A DNA stretch of 39,436 nucleotides, from positions 1 through 39,436 of the forward strand of contig JASBSN010000087.1 in assembly GCA_030148915.1 (NCBI GenBank), read 5' to 3'. A program made the position numbers and the translations under genes. The notes under the pieces are model-generated. The model searched no databases. It was not told where the DNA came from and saw nothing but the letters and a program-made list of their open reading frames with translations. Positions within the stretch are counted from its first letter, which is position 1. Each line of letters begins with the position of its first letter. Below, piece after piece: positions 26,195 to 33,761 of this stretch. Source of the DNA: Thiogranum sp. Lineage in GTDB: Bacteria; Pseudomonadota; Gammaproteobacteria; DSM-19610.

Positions 26195-26397
26195 AGCGGA
26201 ATCCTCGCCTTACGCCGGGAGCAGCCACACGACACCACGGACCAATCCTTTAAATTCCGGGCAGCAACGGTCGTTTGGGTCCCGCAGGCACAACGACAGA
26301 GCCAGCGAGCATTGCGCTGCTTGTCTGACCCAGCCCGCTCTAGGACTGTCAACTTGCCGAAGGTTCGGCCTTGTAGGTTCTGAGCTTTACCAGCCAT
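26191..26397 (-). CDS. small zinc-ribbon protein
   Basis: A 68-residue protein consisting of a single phage-type zinc ribbon: GRTFGKLTVLERAGSD, then CRCACGTQTTV and a closing SCGC, giving the CxC...CGC cysteine set. The same domain occurs in the neighbouring 255-residue protein. It overlaps the terminase start by four bases, so it is translationally coupled and may assist packaging or bind DNA near the cut site. Exact function unknown. Confidence 0.7.
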   Translation of the reverse strand: MAGKAQNLQGRTFGKLTVLERAGSDKQRNARWLCRCACGTQTTVAARNLKDWSVVSCGCSRRKARIPL

Positions 26398-26429
26398 TTA
26401 CTCCCCCAATGCTTCTGCAATTGGCAGCG

Positions 26430-27197
26430 TCACGCTGCTTTGATTTCGCGGAGCCGCTCTCTAGCCTGCTCCAGATCACCCCGCAGTGCATGAATGTGCC
26501 CGTCAATCAGCTCGTGGTCATTCGCCGAAAGAAAGGGATCACTGGTCTTTTCATCTTTTAGCGTAGTGATCTGTTCCCTGATCGTGAAAAGGTCCAATCG
26601 TGCGATGGTCAGTTTTTCAGCCTGCCGCCGTTGTGCCGCGTCCAGTTCCTTTTTCAATCGTAGAGCTACACGCTTCGACGGTTGTACTGACTTATGCTTT
26701 GTTGGTTTCGCCCGCTTCGGTCGCGCCGCTTTCTGGGCAGTCTTCGCAGGCCGGTAGGTCTTCCGTTTAGCGGTTCGCGCAGCACGAGCGGCCTCCTTCT
26801 CGGCCTTCGCTTCGGCCCTTTGCTTGGCAACGCAGGCCGGACACTTCGCAATCCCCTTATGTAACTGCCGTCCGTCGATGTTGGCTTCGGCGCCGCATGT
26901 CGTGCATCTACACAACCACCTAGCATGCTTGCCGGGATGGTCGGCACGGCCCAGCACCTCGAACCCGGCAACGGTCTCGCCTGTCAGGTCTTGATATTTC
27001 CGCCTGCCACCACTCTGGCACCCGCCGCAGGAGGTCGAATTTCCGCCGGTCAAGTTTGAGGCTAACGTCACGGTCTCCGCTCCGCAGTCACATTGACAGT
27101 GCCAGTACACCCCGCGCTTTCCGGGGCGACTAGTCCGTTCGAGCACGATAAGTTTGCCGAAGCGGAGATTTGTTAGATCCCGGGCCTGTGCCGTCAT
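26430..27197 (-). CDS. double zinc-ribbon protein with basic tail
   Basis: A 255-residue protein. Residues 1-60 and 65-125 are two copies of the FGKL/VAGFEVL...CxCxCGA...C zinc ribbon seen in the adjacent 68-residue protein. Residues 125-180 form a Lys/Arg/Ala-rich, probably disordered DNA-binding tail, and residues 180-255 a predicted coiled coil (RLDLFTIREQITTLKDEK onward). Such ribbons occur in phage proteins near AP2 or HNH domains, but neither is present. DNA binding is likely; the specific job is unknown. Confidence 0.68.
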   Translation of the reverse strand: MTAQARDLTNLRFGKLIVLERTSRPGKRGVYWHCQCDCGAETVTLASNLTGGNSTSCGGCQSGGRRKYQDLTGETVAGFEVLGRADHPGKHARWLCRCTTCGAEANIDGRQLHKGIAKCPACVAKQRAEAKAEKEAARAARTAKRKTYRPAKTAQKAARPKRAKPTKHKSVQPSKRVALRLKKELDAAQRRQAEKLTIARLDLFTIREQITTLKDEKTSDPFLSANDHELIDGHIHALRGDLEQARERLREIKAA

Positions 27198-27200
27198 TTC

Positions 27201-27416
27201 TCATCCCCCGTAATGCTTGCGGTCGAAGTACGCCGCCGAGTAACCCCCGGTTGTCCGCTGACGGCCGCGGAGCACGTCGGACAGCTTCTTTTCCGACAGA
27301 CCCAGCAGTTGCGCCGCATTGCGTACAGAGGCGAACACAGCGATGAATTCACCATTGCGGCGAATCTCGATAGGGACTCTCCGCTTGTCGGTTGTCTTCC
27401 GGGATCTCATGGCCAC
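27201..27416 (-). CDS. small NUMOD1-like DNA-binding protein
   Basis: A 71-residue protein with a short beta segment (VPIEIRRNGEFIAVFASV) followed by a helix-turn-helix-like block NAAQLLGLSEKKLSDVLRG and TTGGYSAAYF. This pattern matches the NUMOD1 helical DNA-binding repeat found beside homing nucleases. No nuclease domain is attached. It overlaps the preceding ORF by ten bases and ends three bases before the double zinc-ribbon gene. Confidence 0.65.
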   Translation of the reverse strand: MAMRSRKTTDKRRVPIEIRRNGEFIAVFASVRNAAQLLGLSEKKLSDVLRGRQRTTGGYSAAYFDRKHYGG

Positions 27417-27718
27417 CTCCGGGACGGGTGGATATGCTGCGCCAGGAGTTGCCGGGCACGTCGAACCCTGCCAGCGTGGCTTAGCCGGGAGAACTCGACC
27501 TTGGCCCTCTGCGGGGCAACGTTCATCTGGTCGAGATTGTTCAACGCATGCTGGATGATGGCGTCCTCGGCCCGCTTGAGTTGGTCCTGAAACTGCGGCT
27601 CATCGAACAGGCGGGCCACATCACCGACGAAGAGGTCTAGCGTGGAGGCTATTCTCCCGGGGCCAACGCCGTGCCGGGCCGCGAGCGTAGCGCAGTGCTG
27701 TTTTACTTCCGGAGTAAT
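27407..27718 (-). CDS. small helical protein, probably with a non-canonical start
   Basis: The frame from a GTG at 27619 gives 70 residues (ARLFDEPQFQDQLKRAED onward). The same frame is open upstream and reads as convincing protein (ITPEVKQHCATLAARHGVG, then PGRIASTLDLFVGDV), forming a helix-turn-helix-like N-terminus. No ATG, GTG or TTG lies in that stretch. An ATT at 27716-27718 with GGGA nine bases upstream, or a CTG slightly further, would start it at about 103 residues. It overlaps the end of the upstream gene. Function unknown. Confidence 0.5.
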   Translation of the reverse strand: MTPEVKQHCATLAARHGVGPGRIASTLDLFVGDVARLFDEPQFQDQLKRAEDAIIQHALNNLDQMNVAPQRAKVEFSRLSHAGRVRRARQLLAQHIHPSRRWP

Positions 27719-27720
27719 TT

Positions 27721-28083
27721 TCAGTTGTCCCAGTCATGCGGCCAGCGCGAAATTCTTGGGAAATCCCGGGCCAGACTGACAGCACGCTCAAACTTGGCGG
27801 CTGTCGGTTCACCAGCTACTGGCCCATCGATCTGGCCTGCAACGTACAGTACAAACTCGATCTGTTGCAGCTCGGTGGTAACCTCGAAACTGCTGGAATC
27901 CATCATCCCTACAAGCTCCAGCGTCGAAAGATTCAGGGCGCGTGCGGTTTCCGGCAACGGCTCATCGGGCCTCATGAGCCTGCGGCGGGCAATCAGTGTC
28001 ATTAGGTTGCTGTAATGTGGCTGCAACTCCTCTGGTGGAAGTTTTTCAAGCTCTGCAATTTGTTGTTCAAGTTGGTCATTCAT
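27721..28083 (-). CDS. phage-element protein of unknown function
   Basis: A 120-residue acidic, mostly helical protein beginning NDQLEQQIAELEKLPPEEL. No domain is recognised. It is the first gene after the terminator at 28218-28255 and probably the first of the transcript that ends with the large terminase. A possible promoter lies at 28178-28205. Confidence 0.6.
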   Translation of the reverse strand: MNDQLEQQIAELEKLPPEELQPHYSNLMTLIARRRLMRPDEPLPETARALNLSTLELVGMMDSSSFEVTTELQQIEFVLYVAGQIDGPVAGEPTAAKFERAVSLARDFPRISRWPHDWDN

Positions 28084-28177
28084 ACTAGGATTCCCCCCCG
28101 AAGGTATTTATTAAGGTACTGTATAATTATACACCCTTCAGATTTACGTCCCCGAGCAGGGTAGCGTTTCGACCCGC

Positions 28178-28205
28178 TATTTATAGGCGAATCTGCGTTT
28201 GTCAA
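28178..28205 (-). promoter_or_regulatory. possible promoter of the packaging-side transcript
   Basis: Minus strand TTGACA at 28205-28200, then TAAATA after 16 bases. A TATAAT without a good -35 also lies closer to the gene, near 28125-28133. The 274-bp gap 28084-28357 holds this region and a terminator, but no ORF. Confidence 0.38.
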
Positions 28206-28217
28206 TTTTCAGGGTGC

Positions 28218-28255
28218 ATAAAAAAGAACCCCCCAACCTTTAGGAAGGGGGGCTC
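28218..28255 (-). terminator. terminator between two right-arm transcripts
   Basis: On the minus strand a long GC-rich stem (six consecutive C-G pairs with short flanking pairs and a TAAA loop) is followed by TTTTTT. It would stop transcription coming from the replication and regulatory genes before the packaging-side genes. Confidence 0.85.
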
Positions 28256-28357
28256 TTCCGGCGGGAGCAACCGCCTATCACGCCGAGATATGGGCGACCC
28301 AGCGTGAATTCTTTAAAGGTGGGCGTCCGTGCCCGCGGTGGAGGAGATCCTAGATCG

Positions 28358-28588
28358 TCACAATTTCAGGCCGGGCAGCGCGGGCGCAGCGTCTTCGGCC
28401 TTGCGCACGACACCCATTGCATCGCGGGGCAGAGCATCTGCCTTGGCGGTGTGCTGGATGCCTAGTGCGCTGTCTAACGCAGGGGTGGCACTGCCGGTGT
28501 AAAAGGGGTTGCGGCCGTTGGCATTGCGCTGGTAATGCACATCATGCAGGCGGCCGTCGATCACAAGCTGTTCTTTACTCATTTTCAT
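28358..28588 (-). CDS. small hypothetical protein
   Basis: A 76-residue protein with a well-placed AGGAGG-like site upstream. It begins SKEQLVIDGRLHDVHYQRN and ends in an Ala/Pro-rich tail. No family is recognised. It is the last gene before the terminator at 28218-28255. An alternative start lies two codons in. Confidence 0.55.
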   Translation of the reverse strand: MKMSKEQLVIDGRLHDVHYQRNANGRNPFYTGSATPALDSALGIQHTAKADALPRDAMGVVRKAEDAAPALPGLKL

Positions 28589-28621
28589 TTCCTCCTAAGT
28601 ACGTAGCCATTTGGGCGCAAT

Positions 28622-28918
28622 TCAATTGCGCTTTTTCACATGCACGGTGCGACAAACACCGTTTTCGCATTTGTGGACCGCTACAATCCGGCCGGGCACC
28701 ATTGCCAGGACGTTCTTGCCGATATCGTTGGGTGTGGTCGTTTTCGTCGCCGCACGCTTCACTACAGGCCGCTGTAGGGCCGCGGCAAGGTTGTCGGTGA
28801 ACGTGTTGTGCATTGCCGGTTCAACGCCGCTGGTGGCCTCCAGAACCGCCTCGAGGCGGTTCTGGCTGTTGCGGCGGACGAAACGGCTGTGCCGGGCTCC
28901 AAATATGTCAATGTTCAC
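28622..28918 (-). CDS. small basic hypothetical protein
   Basis: A 98-residue protein from a GTG that overlaps the stop of the AlpA-like gene (GTGA), implying coupled translation. The C-terminal third is basic with two cysteines (HKCENGVCRTVHV), suggesting nucleic-acid binding. No family is recognised. Confidence 0.55.
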   Translation of the reverse strand: MNIDIFGARHSRFVRRNSQNRLEAVLEATSGVEPAMHNTFTDNLAAALQRPVVKRAATKTTTPNDIGKNVLAMVPGRIVAVHKCENGVCRTVHVKKRN

Positions 28919-29097
28919 GCCGGGTCCTCCTCCGTATGTTCCTGAATGAACTGTGCCACGTCGCTGGGCCTGAACCTCAGTGAACCCCCGATGCGAATTG
29001 CCTGCGGAGCGTTGCCTTTGGCCCTGTCGCGTGCGAAGGACGCCTTTGACCTCTTCAGCAGCTCGCAGACCTCGGCGCTGGTCAATAATGTTTCCAT
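28915..29097 (-). CDS. AlpA/excisionase-family helix-turn-helix protein
   Basis: A 60-residue winged-helix protein: LLTSAEVCELLKRSKASFAR is the MerR-like recognition helix region and IRIGGSLRFRPSDVAQFIQE the wing and final helix. This size and pattern are typical of excisionases and AlpA regulators. It lies downstream of the replication initiator and overlaps the next small gene. Confidence 0.78.
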   Translation of the reverse strand: METLLTSAEVCELLKRSKASFARDRAKGNAPQAIRIGGSLRFRPSDVAQFIQEHTEEDPA

Positions 29098-29204
29098 TGC
29101 AAACGACCTCGTTAATGCTCAGTTGCTATCAGCTTGGGGCCTTCAGATTTTTTATGCAAACCAGCAGGCCACTACTACTCCGTCCCCTTTCTCTTGCGGT
29201 ACAC

Positions 29205-30584
29205 CTACGACAACGGCTCATACTTCTCCAGTTCCTGCACTGTCGGATTGGCGCCGGATTTATCCCACCAGTCGCAGACCGATTCAAACACCGACCCCAT
29301 TTCGTCACCGGCAAGCAGCCGATCGACACACACTTCCCTGATATCTCGCGGCATCTGCCGGAAAGGGATACCTCCCTCACCGCACCGGTAGCAGAGATTT
29401 GTTTCAGCTTCCCACAAGGCGAGCAGGCCGTGCTTGTCAACAATCTCATATAGCCTGTACCTGCCCGTAAACGGCACCGCGGGGCTATTGTCCAGCTTCG
29501 ATAGCAGGTCAACGGGCGCTTCGGCGCCGCTGGCACTCAGAGCCTTGAGCGGATCGTCATAGCTGGCGACGGCATGTGTCAGCAGCTCAAGCTGGGCCGG
29601 TGAAATAAGCCGGGTCTCGATGCCAAACTCAAGCTCTAGGCGGAATAGCGTTGATGAGAACTCGGGATACTCCTGCTCCCAGCTCTCGACAAATTCGACA
29701 TTGCTCTCTAGATAGGCGGGACTAGGCCACTTGCTCCGTCCCTCCACTGTCCGCCAGTTCTCCACCAAGTACGCCACGGAGAACACGGCGGAAAGGTTTT
29801 GGTCTTGGAGCAGGGCCATTAGGGCATAGAACTGCACGGACGGTAGCTTCTTCCGCTTTAGCACAGCGTCAGGTGCCTGCGGGTGGAAGTGCCGGAGCAG
29901 GGCATACCACAAAGCCATCACGGTCCGCTGACTGTAGAGCCCCGCGGCATACTTGCCGACAATATCCAGCACAGCCTTCGACGGTACCTTCGGCGGTGGC
30001 GTGGACTCCGCCCCCTTGTCCCCTGTCCCCTGCTCGTTGGTGGTCTTGCTGGTGGTGGTGGCCCGAATCCCTTGAGGTTCGGTTCTCATCTCTTCTCTAA
30101 AAATCTTCTCTCTGTCTTCTTCTATGTCTTCTTTAGATAAATCAGGTTTTAAGGTTGGGTCCCCGATTTTTTTAGTTAGGGGTACCTGATTTTTTAAGTT
30201 AGGGTCCTTTTTTAGTTTGGGGTGCTTCGGACTCCCGGTGCATGGCGGAAGGTCGATATCCGCACCCACGGAAAGGCGTATGACCGTCCGCTTCCGTCCA
30301 CGGGGCGAGGACATGGTAGTGCGGGAAATCAGCCCGCTATCGTCCAACCACTTCAGCCGCTTGATGATGGTGGGCTCGGTAACATTGAAGACCTCCATTA
30401 GGTGCCGATTACCGGGCCAGCATTCATACTTGGCATTCGCCATCATCACGAGGTAATAGAGCAGAGCCTGCATATCGCTCTGGCACTTGCTGAACCTGAC
30501 CTCGCGAGCCCACGCCTTCATCACAACGTCAGGGACAGGTTTCCTGTCCGGTCGACTACTGGATGAATTTACAGTATTCTCCAT
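29205..30584 (-). CDS. replication initiator-like protein with internal origin
   Basis: A 459-residue protein. Residues 20-110 are a winged helix-turn-helix (MQALLYYLVMMANAKYECWP, HLMEVFNVTEPTIIKRLKWL, DDSGLISRTT) like phage and plasmid initiators such as lambda O. Residues 115-150 are a Lys/Pro-rich repeat encoded by the iterons at 30147-30225. Residues 190-459 are helical and unrecognised, ending with a CYRCGEGG motif. It probably binds its own iterons and recruits the host helicase. It lies between the two AlpA-like genes. Confidence 0.68.
   Translation of the reverse strand: MENTVNSSSSRPDRKPVPDVVMKAWAREVRFSKCQSDMQALLYYLVMMANAKYECWPGNRHLMEVFNVTEPTIIKRLKWLDDSGLISRTTMSSPRGRKRTVIRLSVGADIDLPPCTGSPKHPKLKKDPNLKNQVPLTKKIGDPTLKPDLSKEDIEEDREKIFREEMRTEPQGIRATTTSKTTNEQGTGDKGAESTPPPKVPSKAVLDIVGKYAAGLYSQRTVMALWYALLRHFHPQAPDAVLKRKKLPSVQFYALMALLQDQNLSAVFSVAYLVENWRTVEGRSKWPSPAYLESNVEFVESWEQEYPEFSSTLFRLELEFGIETRLISPAQLELLTHAVASYDDPLKALSASGAEAPVDLLSKLDNSPAVPFTGRYRLYEIVDKHGLLALWEAETNLCYRCGEGGIPFRQMPRDIREVCVDRLLAGDEMGSVFESVCDWWDKSGANPTVQELEKYEPLS
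30147..30225. repeat. four iterons inside the initiator gene (candidate origin)
   Basis: Four units of the form T4-7 A/AA G(G)TT(A/G/T)GGGT/GG starting at 30147, 30167, 30190 and 30208, spaced 18-23 bp, are followed on the low-coordinate side by an AT-rich pyrimidine tract at 30085-30140. The layout matches the lambda ori inside gene O: iterons between the DNA-binding and C-terminal coding parts, next to an unwinding region. Confidence 0.6.
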
Positions 30585-30661
30585 CTCGATCCCCCCTCTC
30601 GTGGATCACTCTTCAGATCTGAATCCCGGCATGGATTGCCGGTGTTCCCGGATCTCTGAAC

Positions 30662-30689
30662 AACCCCCGGGTCTCTCCCCCCGGGGGTT
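30662..30689. other. strong hairpin upstream of the initiator gene
   Basis: A perfect ten-base stem AACCCCCGGG / CCCGGGGGTT with an eight-base loop lies between the AlpA gene and the initiator gene. There is no T-run in the direction of transcription, so an operator or attenuator is more likely than a terminator. Confidence 0.45.
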
Positions 30690-30733
30690 TTCACTTTTTC
30701 TGGCTAGTAAACTGAGGCATTAAGCAGGGGCGC

Positions 30734-30952
30734 TCATGGCGACACCTCTGCGGCCGCATCGTGAAACGGGGTAGCGCACTTCTCCCGCGGAAGGCTGGCC
30801 AGCCAGTCGTCAACCTCGTGCTCAAGCCAACCCACGGAACGTGGCCCCAGCTTAACGGGCCGCGGGAAAGTGCCCTCTTCCACACGGCGGTCTATGGTTC
30901 GGTCTGCCAGACCAGTCTTGTCTCTTACTTCATTTTTGCGAATAACGCGCAT
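30734..30952 (-). CDS. AlpA-family transcriptional regulator
   Basis: A 72-residue protein of the prophage AlpA family: RVIRKNEVRDKTGLADRTID forms the helix-turn-helix, FPRPVKLGPRSVGWLEHEVD the characteristic wing. AlpA proteins control integrase and excision genes in P4-like elements. It is preceded by GGAG and is the gene nearest the integrase in the same direction. The 247-bp gap up to 31199 holds a palindrome AAAACCGGTTTT and no ORF. Confidence 0.85.
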   Translation of the reverse strand: MRVIRKNEVRDKTGLADRTIDRRVEEGTFPRPVKLGPRSVGWLEHEVDDWLASLPREKCATPFHDAAAEVSP

Positions 30953-31199
30953 GACAGTATCTCCACAACATCGCGGCTTGTTGGCTGGCTGTGGAGGAAT
31001 TCACTCGGAGGGAAAATTCGCAGCACGAACGGAGCCGTTCAAACCTAGAAAACCGGTTTTTTAACTCCATTCATCTGCTGCGCGGGCCGCAGGGATGCGG
31101 TGAGCTACTGCATTGCGAAACAGTATATTAAGCCCGTCCTCAGCTGTCAAAAGACGCCAAGAATAGCTCTAATACCATGAATAGTTTACAAAAATGTGA

Positions 31200-32408
31200 T
31201 CACTTAAAAGCGGCCTGAACAACGTTGCTTTGCTTGCCTTCAATGATGGCTTCCAGCTTCGCTTGCCACGCATCCATCACCGCCCGTTTCTGGTCGTCGT
31301 ATGCGAAGCGATCGTAGTGCTGGGAGGTAACATCGCTCTGCGTGTGGTTCACAGCGAGCGGGACATACTCACGACACTTCGGATCGCCACGAAGGTGGGT
31401 AATTACGGACCGTCTCAAATCATGTGTCCGCCAGTGCGGAAGCCCGAAAATGTCCTGATACTTGCCGACCGCCTTTGTCAGCGTGTTGGGGTCTATCGCG
31501 CCTTCGGCTCTGGTGGCAGGGAACAGGTACGGACTGCCCTCGGACAGCCCCAGCAGCTCGTTAATACAGTCCACCGCGTAGTCATTGAGGGGAACTCGGT
31601 GGATTTTGCCGTTCTTGGTCCTCTCGGCCGGGATCGTCCAACACCCGGACTCAAGGTCAAGTTCGTCCTTTTCTATCCCGGCTACCTCGGCTCGGCGCTG
31701 GCCTGTGGCCAATAACAGCCGCAGGGCGAGCTGCACGGGCCGTGCTGAGGGGATCTCCTCGACCTTGATCCAGAAGGTGCGGATCTCTTCCGGACTCAGC
31801 ACGCGGTCTCGCCGCTGCTCGGGGGCGGGCTTTGAGATATAAAGGCAGGGTGTGGTTTCGAGATAGTCGCGCTCCACCCCAAACCTGAACATCCGCCTGA
31901 TAACCTCAAACACCCGGTTGGCCCGAATGGGGGCGCCACGCTCCACAATCCGGTCGAGTAGTTCGATCACGTCCCGCCGCTTGATGCTCTTCGCCTTGTG
32001 GTTCTTCCACGCGGGCAGGACCTCTCGGTTGATAATCCTCTGATCCTCCTTCCATGACCGCTTCTTGGCCTTGGCGTGCTTGGTCATGTAGTCGTTGGCC
32101 AGTTCGCCCACGGTCCCCGCTTCGTAATTGGCACGCTTCTCCTCGATCTGGGCCTGTCCCGGGTCGGTGCCGTGTTCCAGCTTCGCACGAGCGGCATACC
32201 ACCGATTTCTGGCTTCTTTGAGGCTGATACCCCCATGCCCATACGGCCCGAGCGTCATTCGCCGCGGGCGGCCGTGGAGTTTGTACCGAAAAACGAAGGT
32301 CCGCTTCCCATTGGGCGTGACTCGGATACCGAAGCCGTCGCCTTCATAAACCTCGTAGCGTTCCGATTTCGGCTTCATCGCCTTGATTGCTGCGTCGGTG
32401 AATTTCAT
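31200..32408 (-). CDS. P4-type tyrosine integrase
   Basis: A 402-residue integrase with an N-terminal DUF4102 arm-binding domain (FTDAAIKAMKPKSERYEVYE and GRPRRMTLGPYG), a core-binding SAM-like domain (residues 95-180) and a catalytic domain with Arg in ATGQRRAEVAG, HDLRRSVITHL as the HxxR box and Tyr in SQHYDRF. The ATG at 32408 is chosen because AGGGGG precedes it; the open frame to 32498 merely translates the GTACACC repeats. It lies 220 bp from attR and is transcribed away from it, as in P4-like islands, and acts on the tRNA-Arg 3' end. Confidence 0.95.
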   Translation of the reverse strand: MKFTDAAIKAMKPKSERYEVYEGDGFGIRVTPNGKRTFVFRYKLHGRPRRMTLGPYGHGGISLKEARNRWYAARAKLEHGTDPGQAQIEEKRANYEAGTVGELANDYMTKHAKAKKRSWKEDQRIINREVLPAWKNHKAKSIKRRDVIELLDRIVERGAPIRANRVFEVIRRMFRFGVERDYLETTPCLYISKPAPEQRRDRVLSPEEIRTFWIKVEEIPSARPVQLALRLLLATGQRRAEVAGIEKDELDLESGCWTIPAERTKNGKIHRVPLNDYAVDCINELLGLSEGSPYLFPATRAEGAIDPNTLTKAVGKYQDIFGLPHWRTHDLRRSVITHLRGDPKCREYVPLAVNHTQSDVTSQHYDRFAYDDQKRAVMDAWQAKLEAIIEGKQSNVVQAAFK

Positions 32409-32477
32409 CGGAGCCCCCTGCGCGTCTCTATTCTTGTTATCGGTGCAAGGACACAGGTCTTTACCCTGTTTCTCTCC

Positions 32478-32499
32478 GGGGTACACCCCGGGGTACACC
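32478..32499 (+). repeat. candidate right arm-type integrase sites
   Basis: Two perfect GGGGTACACC copies at 32478-32487 and 32490-32499, in the same orientation and 12-base period as the pair near attL, lie in the integrase leader between the gene and attR. Confidence 0.58.
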
Positions 32500-32627
32500 T
32501 TTCGCCTTTTCTGCTCTTGGCAGCTTATGACGAAGTATGACGCACTAACTTACTGTCTACAATAGGGAATAACCTGATTAGAGGTGCGTCATTATTATGT
32601 CACTAGACGCCACAAAAGGTCAGGGAG

Positions 32628-32657
32628 ACAGGTTCGACTCCTGTCGGGCGCGCCATA
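32628..32657 (+). repeat. attR core
   Basis: A 30-base copy of the tRNA-Arg 3' end, identical to 19129-19158. The tRNA body is absent here, so this is the displaced half. From here to 32901 I see no gene or clear regulatory site. Confidence 0.93.
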
Positions 32658-32901
32658 CAGACCACCCGATGAATCTCAGCCCGCCTGCTCGGCGACGCGG
32701 GCGGGAAGTGTAGTTCTTTCCCTCTCGCCTGGAAAAACTTGTAAGCCGCTACCCCACTGTGGCGCAACCCGCCAAACACAGGCTGCCGGCCACGCCACAC
32801 GGTGCAAAGAGACACACCCAGGTGCTGTCCGCACTACCCGCCCGGGCCAGACTCGGTCCGGAGGATAGTGCAGACAGTGCAACGCTGAAACGCACGGCGC
32901 G

Positions 32902-33066
32902 CTAAACGGTGGGACGACGGCCGGTGATGAAGAACACTACGGCCAGAATCAACCCGACGACGAATAAAATCCAGGCAATGTTGGTTGCCGCGCCGGCAAT
33001 TCCGGAAAATCCCAGCAGTGCTGCGATGATGGCTACTACAAGTGCTACGATGGCCCAATGAAACAT
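32902..33066 (-). CDS. DUF1328 (YtjA-family) small membrane protein
   Basis: A 54-residue protein with AGGAG nine bases before the ATG. It reads [20 protein letters not shown], then GIAG and a second hydrophobic helix ending in [10 protein letters not shown]. Two transmembrane helices and the GIAG turn are the DUF1328 signature. It is often induced by envelope or osmotic stress; the precise role is unknown. Confidence 0.93.
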   Translation of the reverse strand: MFHWAIVALVVAIIAALLGFSGIAGAATNIAWILFVVGLILAVVFFITGRRPTV

Positions 33067-33172
33067 GATATTTCTCCTCTGTGTGTGACGCTGGTTAAAT
33101 GCTGCTCAGTGAATCCTGATGGGGATTGACCGGCGGCAATGTTGATGAGTGCGCCGCGTTTTCGCGGCCAGT

Positions 33173-33412
33173 TTATTCCTTGCCGGCCTTCTCTTCCGCG
33201 GCGTCTTGCGCCGGAGAGTCGTAATCCAGCGTGGGAACGGTAACCGTTTTCTTTTCGATATCGATATCTCCGGCCTCGACATCGTATTTGGGCATGTTGC
33301 CGCCCTTTACGTCGACCTCGGGCAACTCGCCTTCTTCGGTTTGCTGCACATCGCAGCCGGCAAGGCCAAAGGCCAGCGCCGGCGCTAAAAATAAGCTAGT
33401 GGTCAATTTCAT
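33173..33412 (-). CDS. small acidic lipoprotein
   Basis: A 79-residue protein with a lipoprotein signal (KLTTSLFLAPALAFGLAGC; lipobox LAGC, cysteine at residue 20). The mature part is very acidic with repeated short strands. It lies between DUF1328 and YqaE/Pmp3 genes on the same strand, suggesting a shared stress-response unit. No enzymatic motif is seen. Confidence 0.75.
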   Translation of the reverse strand: MKLTTSLFLAPALAFGLAGCDVQQTEEGELPEVDVKGGNMPKYDVEAGDIDIEKKTVTVPTLDYDSPAQDAAEEKAGKE

Positions 33413-33446
33413 GTTGCTCTCCTGGTAGTCGCGAAGGATTTGTGGG

Positions 33447-33620
33447 TTAGCGGGTCAAAATGATATACACCGCGTGAATAATCCCCGGCACATAACCCAG
33501 CAACGTCAGCAGGATGTTCAGCCAGAACTGGCCACCAATGCCCACCTCCATAAACACGCCCACCGGCGGCAGGAAAATAGCCAGCAGCAACTTCAGAGGA
33601 TCGGTTACGGTAACTGCCAT
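33447..33620 (-). CDS. YqaE/Pmp3-family membrane protein
   Basis: A 57-residue protein with two hydrophobic helices (LKLLLAIFLPPVGVFMEVG and LNILLTLLGYVPGIIHAVYI) and the PPVGVF and GYVPGIIHA signatures of the Pmp3/YqaE family, small proteins linked to membrane potential and salt stress. The ATG at 33620 is preceded by GGAGAG; the longer frame to 33650 is not needed. Confidence 0.93.
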   Translation of the reverse strand: MAVTVTDPLKLLLAIFLPPVGVFMEVGIGGQFWLNILLTLLGYVPGIIHAVYIILTR

Positions 33621-33761
33621 GTTGTTCTCTCCGTTGTTATGTAGCGCCAAGCGCTAATTGAATTGATAAGTTGCTGTCTGTATTGCAGGGTGCATGCCAA
33701 TCCGCAACGCAATCTATCTTGTTGAAAACATTGATGGTAAATTTTACAACGCCCTTGGCCT

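Larger units (their letters stand above)
19129..32657. mobile_element. integrated phage-satellite-like element in tRNA-Arg
   Basis: A 30-base perfect direct repeat bounds a 13.5-kb segment holding a P4-type integrase next to the right end, two AlpA-type regulators, a replication initiator with internal iterons, a large terminase and a small-terminase-like gene. No portal, capsid, scaffold or tail gene is present. Composition is lower in GC than the flanking chromosome, most clearly at 20300-24300. Cargo lies between the two terminase-like genes. It could be a helper-dependent satellite, a shrunken prophage, or a plasmid-like island that kept packaging genes. Confidence 0.88.

Noticed and set aside
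27721-27733. Stop-codon readthrough joining the 120-residue ORF to the next one
   Set aside because: Counting bases shows that the two reading frames differ, so the TGA at 27721-27723 does not lie in the downstream frame.
32628-32657. A second tRNA-Arg
   Set aside because: Only the 3' part of the tRNA is present here; the anticodon arm and 5' acceptor strand are missing. It is the attR copy.
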